Source of the DNA: Phycisphaerae bacterium
GTDB taxonomy: Bacteria > Planctomycetota > Phycisphaerae > Phycisphaerales > UBA1924
Reading direction: 5' to 3'
NCBI GenBank assembly: GCA_030432255.1
Contig: JAUIHS010000008.1
Span: 62,001-126,000, forward strand
DNA length: 64,000 bases
The notes beneath the pieces are model-generated. The model had not been told where the DNA came from, searched no databases, and saw nothing but the letters and a program-made list of their open reading frames with translations. The first letter of the stretch is position 1, and every line of letters begins with the position of its first letter. The position numbers were made by a program, and so were the translations under genes. Shown here piece by piece: positions 53,359-60,786 of this stretch.

Positions 53359-54096
53359 ATGCCACGCTCCTATGGCCAGAGCGATGCGGGGAGTCCCCGG
53401 TCCAGCAGCCTCCGCAAGCTGCCGACCATCATTGCGCTGGGCATGCTTGGGATCGGTGGGGCGCTCATGGTGCACGGCATCACCGGCGCACCGAGCCTTG
53501 ATGAGCGCTTCGGTGAGACCGCAGTTGTCGGGGATCAGTCCGCAGCGGTCGGCGTGCTGTGGCCGAGTGACCGGACCACCGGCAAGCTGATGGAACTGGC
53601 GAAGCATGTGGAGGACGTCGAGGAACACCCCGAGCTGTACCCGATGGCGAACCTGCCCGGTTCCCGCTCTCCGGATGGCGCCGTCATTCCCAATGGTGTG
53701 CGCCGGGTCTCGGAGCGCGAGGCCGCCGATCTCGCGTATCGCCGCGGCTGGTGCCTGCTCGATCTGCGGAAGTGGGCGGACGTGCGCGACAAGGGCACCA
53801 TTCCCGGCGCCGTCTTTCATGAGTATGGCTATCTCGCGAAAGAGATCGATCACGAACTCAGGCTGACCCGGCAGATCGTTGAGCAACTCCTCGCTGAGCA
53901 CCCGGGCCTTGTACTCTTCTGCAACGGTCCCTCGTGCTCGCGCAGCTACAACGCCGCCGTCACACTCCCGCAGGAGTGGGGCGTCGACCCCGATCGCCTC
54001 GCGTGGTTCCGCGGCGGCGTTCCAAGCTGGACCGCCACGCCCCTTCTGTCCATCGACCTTGAGTCGCGACAGGCGTCGGCGGAGGAATCGGAATGA
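53359..54096 (+). CDS. Membrane-anchored rhodanese-like protein
   Basis: 245 residues. An N-terminal hydrophobic segment (about 19-37, 'LPTIIALGMLGIGGALMVHG') anchors it, with the rest probably periplasmic. A rhodanese domain occupies about 125-225: 'AYRRGWCLLDLRKWADVRDKGTIPGAVF' and the active-site loop 'VLFCNGPSCSRSYNAA', with the catalytic cysteine in CSRSYN. It is expected to transfer or sense sulfane sulfur. Its stop overlaps the hybrid kinase start (ATGA), so the two are coupled. The start is uncertain; the frame is open upstream to 53230 and no good Shine-Dalgarno sequence is seen. Confidence 0.86.
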   Translation: MPRSYGQSDAGSPRSSSLRKLPTIIALGMLGIGGALMVHGITGAPSLDERFGETAVVGDQSAAVGVLWPSDRTTGKLMELAKHVEDVEEHPELYPMANLPGSRSPDGAVIPNGVRRVSEREAADLAYRRGWCLLDLRKWADVRDKGTIPGAVFHEYGYLAKEIDHELRLTRQIVEQLLAEHPGLVLFCNGPSCSRSYNAAVTLPQEWGVDPDRLAWFRGGVPSWTATPLLSIDLESRQASAEESE

Positions 54097-56390
54097 GCTG
54101 GTCGAAGGACTGGCTCCGCCCGTTGCTTGGTGGTCGCTCGGTAAGCCTGACCACAGGGATCGCGTGCCTCTGCGCGACGGTCGCCCTGCTCTCTTCGGGG
54201 CTTGTGCTGTTCGGTGGCTTCATCGAGCAGCGGCACGATGAGAAGGCGGAGACCGCGCGGTTCGAAGAGGTCGCATCCACATCCTGGGCATACGCGCTTG
54301 AGGCATGGGAGAGGCGTGCCCGCGAGTTGGTGCAGGCCGGCGTTTATCGCGACGGTGTGATCGAATCACTGCGCGAGCGCGACCGTGACGGCCTGTACAG
54401 CGCCCTCGGTACATTCTTCAACTACTCCCGCTCCGGCGCCATGGTCGACGATTGGCGCATCTGCGATGCCGATGGCATCTGCTACGCATCGCTGGCCAAC
54501 TCGATCACCAGCGATGAACCGGAGCAGACGGTCCTTCGAGGTGAGCCTGTCACCAGCTACACACGGGCGGAACTGCTCATGGAGCACGGGCTGCCGGAAC
54601 TGGTGATCCCAGTGCGGGATGAGGATGCTTCCATTCTCGCCTGGTTTCACCTGTACCCGCCGCGGGATGCGCTGCTGGCCGAACTGGAATTGATGACCAG
54701 CCATCCCATCGTCGAGATCACTGGGGGTGAGGTATTCAAGTCTCCGGGCGCGTCCGATGCATGGGCACAAACGCTGTATGACGCTCGCGGCACGGAATGT
54801 CGGATCAACGAAGTGAACGGCCGCCTGATCCGATGCGTCTCGATCCGCGCGGATGCGGACTCGCAGCTTGTCGTCGGCTTCGACGTCACCGATGCGGTCG
54901 CGGATCGCCATTTCATCGCCTCGCGCATGATCGGCGGCATCGCATTCATCGTGATCGGCATCATCACGCTCGGCGTACTGCTCGTGCACGTCCTGATCCG
55001 ACCCATCCGCGAGATCACCGATGCGATCGAGCAATCTGAGGATGCCAGCGACGTCGACCTGCCTCCGGCCGTTTCCACTGGAGCGCGCGAGACGGTCGCC
55101 CTCTCGCAGGTCCTGCGCAAGTGGTCCCTCGTGGCCCGCGCTCACATGACCGAGGTGACCCGTGCACGGGACGCCGCGGAGATCGCCAGCCAGGCGAAGT
55201 CGGACTTCCTCGCCAACATGAGTCACGAGATCCGGACGCCGATGACCGCCATCCTCGGCTACACCGACCTGCTTGCCGAGGATGGAGACATCAAGCAGGC
55301 GCCGGAGACCCGACGCGAGACGATCGCCACGATCCGGCGTAACGGTCAGCATCTGCTCACGCTCATCAACGACATCCTCGACATGTCGAAGATCGAGGCG
55401 GGCCGCATGTCCGTCGAGCAGATTCCCACCAGCCCGTCCCAACTCGTTCAGGATGTCGCCTCGCTCATGCGTCCCAAGGCGATGGAGAAGGACCTCGAAC
55501 TCAAGGTCGAGTACCGCTCCGAGATTCCTCGGCAGATCATCTCCGATCCCACGCGGCTGCGTCAGATCATCGTGAACCTGGTCGGCAACGCGCTCAAGTT
55601 CACCGAGCAGGGATCCGTGACGATTGCCGTCGAGCTCCTGCGCGATGCCGAAGCGGACATGCTTCAGTTCCGCGTGGTCGACACCGGCATCGGCATGTCA
55701 CCTGAGCAGGTGCAGGTCCTCAGTCGCTTCGAGGCCTTCTCACAAGCCGACGGTTCGACGACCCGCCGCTTCGGCGGCACCGGCCTCGGCCTGCGCATCT
55801 CCAACAGTTTCACCGAGCTGCTCGGCGGCGCGCTGACGATCACTTCTGAAGAAGGGGTCGGCTCACAGTTCACCGCTACGGTTCGCACCGGTTCGCTCGC
55901 GGGCGTCCAGATGCTGGATCCGGAAACGGCTGCCGCCGCCGTGCAGGACCAGCAGGCCCTGGCCGAGGCGCCGGCCGATGCCACCGATGCGCCGCCGCTG
56001 GAAGGCCTGCGCATCCTCCTTGCCGAGGACGGGCCGGACAACCAGCGCCTCATCTCCTTCCACCTGAGCAAGTCCGGTGCCGAAGTCACGATCGCCGACA
56101 ACGGGCAGGTCGCGATCGACGAGGTCCGGGCCGCGACCCAACCCTTCGACGTGATTCTCATGGACATGCAGATGCCCGTGCTCGACGGCTACAGCGCCGC
56201 AGGCAAGCTGCGCGACATGGGCAACCTCACGCCCGTCATCGCACTCACCGCGCACGCCATGACCGGCGATCGTCAGAAGTGCCTCGACGCCGGTTGCAAC
56301 GACTACCTCACCAAGCCCATCGACCGTAAGAAACTCATCAGCGTCTGCCGCATGTGGGCTGCGACGCGCATCCAGTCCGACGCGGCATAG
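54093..56390 (+). CDS. Hybrid sensor histidine kinase / response regulator
   Basis: 765 residues. Two membrane helices (about 20-44 and 275-298) flank a periplasmic sensor domain of about 230 residues with several cysteines ('DWRICDADGICYASL'). A HAMP-like linker ('HVLIRPIREITDAIEQSED') leads to the HisKA helix with H378 in 'FLANMSHEIRTPM'. The ATPase follows ('LVGNALKFTEQG', 'DTGIGMSPEQ', 'GGTGLGLRISNSF'). A C-terminal receiver has the phospho-acceptor D691 in 'VILMDMQMPVLDGY'. Output must pass through another protein, because there is no DNA-binding domain. It is translated together with the rhodanese. Confidence 0.96.
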   Translation: MSWSKDWLRPLLGGRSVSLTTGIACLCATVALLSSGLVLFGGFIEQRHDEKAETARFEEVASTSWAYALEAWERRARELVQAGVYRDGVIESLRERDRDGLYSALGTFFNYSRSGAMVDDWRICDADGICYASLANSITSDEPEQTVLRGEPVTSYTRAELLMEHGLPELVIPVRDEDASILAWFHLYPPRDALLAELELMTSHPIVEITGGEVFKSPGASDAWAQTLYDARGTECRINEVNGRLIRCVSIRADADSQLVVGFDVTDAVADRHFIASRMIGGIAFIVIGIITLGVLLVHVLIRPIREITDAIEQSEDASDVDLPPAVSTGARETVALSQVLRKWSLVARAHMTEVTRARDAAEIASQAKSDFLANMSHEIRTPMTAILGYTDLLAEDGDIKQAPETRRETIATIRRNGQHLLTLINDILDMSKIEAGRMSVEQIPTSPSQLVQDVASLMRPKAMEKDLELKVEYRSEIPRQIISDPTRLRQIIVNLVGNALKFTEQGSVTIAVELLRDAEADMLQFRVVDTGIGMSPEQVQVLSRFEAFSQADGSTTRRFGGTGLGLRISNSFTELLGGALTITSEEGVGSQFTATVRTGSLAGVQMLDPETAAAAVQDQQALAEAPADATDAPPLEGLRILLAEDGPDNQRLISFHLSKSGAEVTIADNGQVAIDEVRAATQPFDVILMDMQMPVLDGYSAAGKLRDMGNLTPVIALTAHAMTGDRQKCLDAGCNDYLTKPIDRKKLISVCRMWAATRIQSDAA

Positions 56391-56412
56391 CGTGGCTCCG
56401 CGCCATACCCCC

Positions 56413-56916
56413 TCACAACACCACGGCCAACGTGATACCCGCCGCCAGGTGCATCAGCCCCACGCCGATGAACCAGGCCGACGCGAGCTTCCAGCGTGCC
56501 TTGACCGGGCGCTTCATGAAGTTCGAGCGATGCGAGAGCAGATACATCAGCACCGCGAGGTCGATGAGCGCCAGCAGCAGCATGGTTGAGAAGATCACGA
56601 CCGGCTGCCACGGGATCGCCGCCGAGCCCTGCTGGATCCGTTCCAATGTCACCGCAACCAGCAGGATGGCCGCGACCACGCTCGTGAACCCCATCCCCAG
56701 CGCCGGCGCCAGCATCGCGAAGAGCCATGCACCCTGCCGCGCTTCCGATGAATCGACGGTCAGGCGAAGGTCTGTCCCGCACTCCGGACAGCGCGCCGAC
56801 TCGATCCCCTGCAGACGATAGCGGCACACCGGACAACACTCGTCATGCCGCTCGAGCCACGTCAGCAGCATCGCTTCATCACGGGACGGCCCATCATCGA
56901 CCGGAGCGCACGACAT
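56413..56916 (-). CDS. Zinc-ribbon membrane protein (copy 2)
   Basis: 167 residues. An N-terminal zinc ribbon 'CPVCRYRLQGIESARCPECGTDL' precedes three hydrophobic segments (about 62-85, 97-118, 142-167). It shares its plan with the upstream neighbour and is probably a tandem paralogue. The start was set at 56916, where TGATG joins it to the stop of that neighbour. The function is unknown. Confidence 0.8.
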   Translation of the reverse strand: MSCAPVDDGPSRDEAMLLTWLERHDECCPVCRYRLQGIESARCPECGTDLRLTVDSSEARQGAWLFAMLAPALGMGFTSVVAAILLVAVTLERIQQGSAAIPWQPVVIFSTMLLLALIDLAVLMYLLSHRSNFMKRPVKARWKLASAWFIGVGLMHLAAGITLAVVL

Positions 56917-57353
56917 CAGAAGATCACCACCATGGAGGCGCACAGGCCGAGCAGCATCGCGGCGAACGTCACTGCCAACATCCCCAGCACGATCCCGCGC
57001 AACGGACGACCCGAGGTCACCCGCTCACGACGACGGAGGTGCATCATCAGCGTGCCCGCAGTGCCGACAATCGCCGCCGCGAGGTACACCGCCAGCAGCC
57101 ACGCGCCGGCGCGACCACTGGAGACCGACAGCAGCAGCACCAGCAACAGCAGGATGACATCCGCGACACAGACGAATGCGAGACCGAAGACGCCCGCGGC
57201 CCACCAGTCGAACTCGTCACAGCGCTGCAGGACCAGGTCCTCACCACACTCCGGACAACGCTTCGAGCGCACGCCCCGAAGCTGATACCGGCAGCGCGGA
57301 CACCGCGCATCGTGCTCATCGATCCACCGAAACAGGAACGTCGTGTCCGGCAT
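56916..57353 (-). CDS. Zinc-ribbon membrane protein (copy 1)
   Basis: 145 residues. 'WIDEHDARCPRCRYQLRGVRSKRCPECGEDLVL' is an N-terminal zinc ribbon followed by four hydrophobic segments ('GVFGLAFVCVADVILLLLVLLL', 'GAWLLAVYLAAAIVGTAG', 'GIVLGMLAVTFAAMLLGLCA'). It lies two bases after nnrE and is coupled to copy 2. The CPxCxYxLxG...CPECG pattern is common in Planctomycetota; its role is not known. Confidence 0.82.
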   Translation of the reverse strand: MPDTTFLFRWIDEHDARCPRCRYQLRGVRSKRCPECGEDLVLQRCDEFDWWAAGVFGLAFVCVADVILLLLVLLLSVSSGRAGAWLLAVYLAAAIVGTAGTLMMHLRRRERVTSGRPLRGIVLGMLAVTFAAMLLGLCASMVVIF

Positions 57354-57355
57354 GC

Positions 57356-58066
57356 CTACCCCCCGACCTCGTCCAGCAGTGCCGTCGGCACGCCGATGTC
57401 ACCGACCTCCACGCGTCCCACGATCTCCGGGGCGAGCGTCAGCCCGGGCTTCATCGCGGCGAGCGTCACCGTGACATCAGCCTGCACCGCCACACCGAGG
57501 ACTTCTCCGGAATCCGCATCCAGCCCCGACGGCACATCCACTGCAACCACAAAGGCACCCGCATTCCGCGCCCGCTTGACCCACGCGACGACTTCGGACA
57601 CCCCAGCCCGCACCGGCCGATCGAGCCCGGTTCCCAGCAGCGCATCGACGATCAGCGTCTGTTTCGGATCAGCCGGAAGTACCCGCTCGACATCTTCAAG
57701 ATCAAGGACGCTGCACGAGATGCCCATGCAGCGCACGATGTGCAGCATCACCGCCGCATCGCCCGCGTAGCGCTCGTCGTCGGCAGTGAGGAATACCTCG
57801 ACCGGCACGGCACGGTTCTGCAATCGCCGCGCCAGGGCGAGACCATCGCCTCCGTTGTTCCCCGGCCCGCACAGCACCAGCACGGAGGAATCAGCCGGAA
57901 GATCGCCCAGGCACGTGAGGACCACTTCCTCGATCGCCGCCGCGGCGTTCTCCATCAGGACCACGCCGGGGATTCCGTACGCTTCGATCGCGCGTCGGTC
58001 CAGTTCACGGACCTGCTCACGGGTGAGCGTTCTGATCGTGCTCGGACGGTGGTGCATATCACCCAT
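57356..58066 (-). CDS. nnrE: NAD(P)H-hydrate epimerase
   Basis: 236 residues, the YjeF_N fold alone without the C-terminal dehydratase. It epimerises damaged NAD(P)HX so that a partner dehydratase can repair it. 'REQVRELDRRAIEAYGIPGVVLMENAA', 'VLVLCGPGNNGGDGLALARRL', 'LIVDALLGTGLDRPVRAG' and 'VVAVDVPSGLDADSGEVLG' are all typical. The start is chosen at ATG 58066; 58057 is an alternative. The C-terminus adjoins two zinc-ribbon membrane genes. The dehydratase is not in the window. Confidence 0.94.
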   Translation of the reverse strand: MGDMHHRPSTIRTLTREQVRELDRRAIEAYGIPGVVLMENAAAAIEEVVLTCLGDLPADSSVLVLCGPGNNGGDGLALARRLQNRAVPVEVFLTADDERYAGDAAVMLHIVRCMGISCSVLDLEDVERVLPADPKQTLIVDALLGTGLDRPVRAGVSEVVAWVKRARNAGAFVVAVDVPSGLDADSGEVLGVAVQADVTVTLAAMKPGLTLAPEIVGRVEVGDIGVPTALLDEVGG

Positions 58067-58091
58067 CCTACCTGTACTCTTTGTCAGCACC

Positions 58092-59333
58092 ATGCCCCTG
58101 CCCCTGCTCATCATCCTGTTCTTCCTGATCTTCACTGCCTTCGCCGGGTTCGTGTACTACGGCGTGGTCTTTGTCCGCGTCCTGATGACCAATCGCCATC
58201 TCCCGACCGCTCGGGACGGCCGTTGCATCACGCCCGAAAACCCACCCGATCCCGATGCCGTCGTCGCGATCATCGTGCCAGCGCACAACGAACAGGACGT
58301 CATCGCCGATCTGATCGCATCCCTGCGTGCCCAGACCTGGCCCGGCATCCATGTCTCACTCGTCCTCGATCGCTGCACCGATGACACCGAACGCATCACA
58401 CGCGAAAGCATCGGCGACGACCCTCGCTTTACCATCCTGCTCAATGACCATTGTCCCGAAGACTGGGCGGGCAAGACACACGCTGTGCATCGTGGCGTCC
58501 AGTCGATGCCCGCGGCGATGCAGGCCGACTACCTCCTCTTCGCCGATGCCGACACCACGTTCCATCCCGATGCCGTCACCGCCACGCTCAACCTTCTTCA
58601 CGATCGCCACCTCGATATGCTCAGCCTCCTGACAACCCTGTCGCGCGATACGTGGTTCGAGCGCATCGTCCAGCCTGCCGCCGGTTTCGAACTCGTGCGC
58701 CAGTTCCCCCTCGATTATGTCAACCGCCAGGACGCCGGCCGCGCCTTCGCCAATGGTCAGTTCATGCTCTTTCGGCGCGAAGCCTATGACGCCATCGGAG
58801 GACACGAAGCCGTGCACGATGCGCTCCTCGAAGATCTTGCATTCGCTCGCCGCATGGCGCGCCCGAAGGCACGACGCCCCGTCGGCGTCCTCGTCGCTGA
58901 TGGCATGGTCAAGTGTCACATGTACCGGTCGTGGAGTGCGTTCGTTCGCGGCTGGACGCGCATCTTTACCGAAGCGGCCCGGCAGAAGCCGCCGCGACTG
59001 CGCAAGTCCGCTCGTCGGGTTCTGATCAGCGGCGTCGTGCTGCCCGCCGCGGCGATCGTCACCGCGCTCATCGGGGCCGCGATGCTCGCCACTGATACAG
59101 AGATACCCTTCGCCTGGCTGGCGTTGGGGAGCGGCGTCGTCGCGATCCTGCAGACGGCCCTCACCCTGCTCCTGATCTACCGCAATCAGGGCGCCCGCGC
59201 CATCGACATCGTCGCCTGGCCTGTGGGTGCGTGGCGCGTCGCCGCGATTCTGCGCAACGCGGCACGTGATCTTGAAGGCGGCGTGGCAACAGCATGGGGC
59301 GGGCGCGAATATGCACGGGAGGTGCGCTCATGA
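58092..59333 (+). CDS. Membrane glycosyltransferase, GT2 family
   Basis: 413 residues. One N-terminal hydrophobic segment (3-29), a GT-A catalytic domain and C-terminal hydrophobic segments (about 317-338 and 345-369). 'VAIIVPAHNEQDVIADLIASLRAQ' is the nucleotide-sugar fold, 'YLLFADADTTF' has the DxD metal site, and 'GQFMLFRREAYDAIGGHEAV' and 'RSWSAFVRGW' resemble the acceptor-site motifs of GT2 enzymes. It resembles HpnB-type transferases of hopanoid or carotenoid clusters, but the sugar and acceptor are unknown. It is divergent from nnrE and overlaps the SpoU gene by four bases. Confidence 0.88.
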   Translation: MPLPLLIILFFLIFTAFAGFVYYGVVFVRVLMTNRHLPTARDGRCITPENPPDPDAVVAIIVPAHNEQDVIADLIASLRAQTWPGIHVSLVLDRCTDDTERITRESIGDDPRFTILLNDHCPEDWAGKTHAVHRGVQSMPAAMQADYLLFADADTTFHPDAVTATLNLLHDRHLDMLSLLTTLSRDTWFERIVQPAAGFELVRQFPLDYVNRQDAGRAFANGQFMLFRREAYDAIGGHEAVHDALLEDLAFARRMARPKARRPVGVLVADGMVKCHMYRSWSAFVRGWTRIFTEAARQKPPRLRKSARRVLISGVVLPAAAIVTALIGAAMLATDTEIPFAWLALGSGVVAILQTALTLLLIYRNQGARAIDIVAWPVGAWRVAAILRNAARDLEGGVATAWGGREYAREVRS

Positions 59334-60106
59334 GTCGGGAGTCCAACAAGCGTCATCGCGGCGAGACCTCGCTGATCATCTACGGGCGCCGCTCAGTGCT
59401 CGAAGCGATCGAGACGGAGACGGTCGAAGTCAACGAGATACGGGTGGCGAAAACCGTCGCCGCGGACTTCCGCCGCCGCCTGCGGGAAGCGGCCGATCGC
59501 CGACAGGTGCCGGTGGACGCCGTCGCCGAACATGCCGTGCACGACCTGTCGCGCGATCGACGTCATGACCAGGGCGTCGCGGCCCGCATCCGCATGACGA
59601 ACGTCACCGACGTCGAGACGTTCGTGGAATCGCTGAAGGGGGCGGCTGCGAAACACCGCACGTCGGTGCTGGTGATGGACGCGATCACCAACCCGCAGAA
59701 CATCGGCATGATCATTCGTTCCGCGGCGGCCTCGGGCATGAACGCGATCGTGTGGCCGTTGTCGGGTTGTCCGTGGGTGAGCGGCCTGGTCATCAAGACA
59801 TCGGCGGCGACGATCTACCGCATGCCACTGATCCGTTGCGACACGATCGACGAAGCGATCCACGCGTTGCGTGCGGGCGGCTTCCACATTCTCGGCCTCG
59901 ACGCCGCCGCGGACGCGCACGACCTCTTCACCTTCGATCCCCCGCACCGCGGCGCGTACATCCTCGGCGCCGAGACGACGGGCATTTCCCCGGGGGTGCA
60001 CGACCTCCTCGACGCCCGCCTCCGCATCCCGATGGCGGGCGACGTCGAGTCACTCAACGTCGCCGTCAGCGCGGCTCTTGTCGGCTACCGCGTGGGGTTG
60101 CGGTGA
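59330..60106 (+). CDS. SpoU/TrmH-family RNA 2'-O-methyltransferase
   Basis: 258 residues. An N-terminal substrate-binding domain ('IIYGRRSVLEAIETE') is followed by the SPOUT knot: motif 1 'NPQNIGMIIRSAAASG', motif 2 'AYILGAETTGISPG' and motif 3 'IPMAGDVESLNVAVSAALVGY'. The layout fits RlmB (23S rRNA G2251), though a tRNA target is possible. Motif 2 reads GAETTG where GSEGKG is usual. GGGAGG and an ATGA overlap support ATG 59330. A hairpin (60119-60139) follows the stop. Confidence 0.92.
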   Translation: MSRESNKRHRGETSLIIYGRRSVLEAIETETVEVNEIRVAKTVAADFRRRLREAADRRQVPVDAVAEHAVHDLSRDRRHDQGVAARIRMTNVTDVETFVESLKGAAAKHRTSVLVMDAITNPQNIGMIIRSAAASGMNAIVWPLSGCPWVSGLVIKTSAATIYRMPLIRCDTIDEAIHALRAGGFHILGLDAAADAHDLFTFDPPHRGAYILGAETTGISPGVHDLLDARLRIPMAGDVESLNVAVSAALVGYRVGLR

Positions 60107-60118
60107 ACACGGCCGGTA

Positions 60119-60139
60119 CCACTGCCGCCCCGGCAGTGG
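60119..60139 (+). terminator. Hairpin after the SpoU gene
   Basis: A perfect 9-bp stem CCACTGCCG/CGGCAGTGG with a CCC loop starts 12 bases after the stop. There is no T-run, so it is a weak terminator candidate. Confidence 0.5.
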
Positions 60140-60213
60140 CCAGCGCACCAACCTGCAAGAGCGCCGGATCATCACTCAAAGTCCAACCTCGGAAGCACCG
60201 CGCCCCACGTCTA

Positions 60214-60546
60214 TCACTCAAGCTCCCATTGATCCCAAATCCTGACACCGACCTCAGTGAGACCAAACCAGATCTCCCCCTGATCGTCGAGCCCAAAGTG
60301 TGCGGAGCCTTCCTCAACTCGCACAAGTCCTCCGGGTTCCTCAGCCGCGACGAAAACGCATCGTGCTCGTGTCAGCCGCCTGAGTGACTCCCAGACCTCA
60401 CCCTCCGTAAACCACCGGCCCCACTCGCTCCTCCAACCAATGCAGCCATCATCATTGAGCAGATTGAGTATAGAACTCAGTTGCTCGACCTCGTCATGCC
60501 TCAGGACATCAAGCACATACATGTCGATGACATGACGCGGCTTCAT
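60214..60546 (-). CDS. Hypothetical protein, lower GC
   Basis: 110 residues, not recognised. It begins MKPRHVIDMYVLDVLRHDE and ends 'FGLTEVGVRIWDQWELE', with a Trp-rich centre ('GWRSEWGRWFTEGEVWESL'). The composition is clearly less GC-rich than the neighbours, which hints at recent acquisition. AGGA precedes ATG 60546. The layout (winged-helix-like N-terminus, short C-terminal strands) is compatible with a small regulator or immunity-type protein, but no evidence selects one. Confidence 0.55.
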   Translation of the reverse strand: MKPRHVIDMYVLDVLRHDEVEQLSSILNLLNDDGCIGWRSEWGRWFTEGEVWESLRRLTRARCVFVAAEEPGGLVRVEEGSAHFGLDDQGEIWFGLTEVGVRIWDQWELE

Positions 60547-60786
60547 GGACGCGTCCTGGTGAGATTCAAATCCCTGAACTGACTCATGAGAGCGATCATC
60601 CACACAGTGTATGCATGACATCATGCGAATGCCGCCAGGTTCACCCTGACGCATGCGCCAAGTTCCAGGCTCTCAACCTTTGAGCCAGAACGTCGCGCTT
60701 GATGTCGGGACGTGGTGCGCGTGTTTGTGCTGTTCTCCACCGCCGGGACGGCAGAGGCACCGATCTGTACGGCGCCCCCGCTCCCA

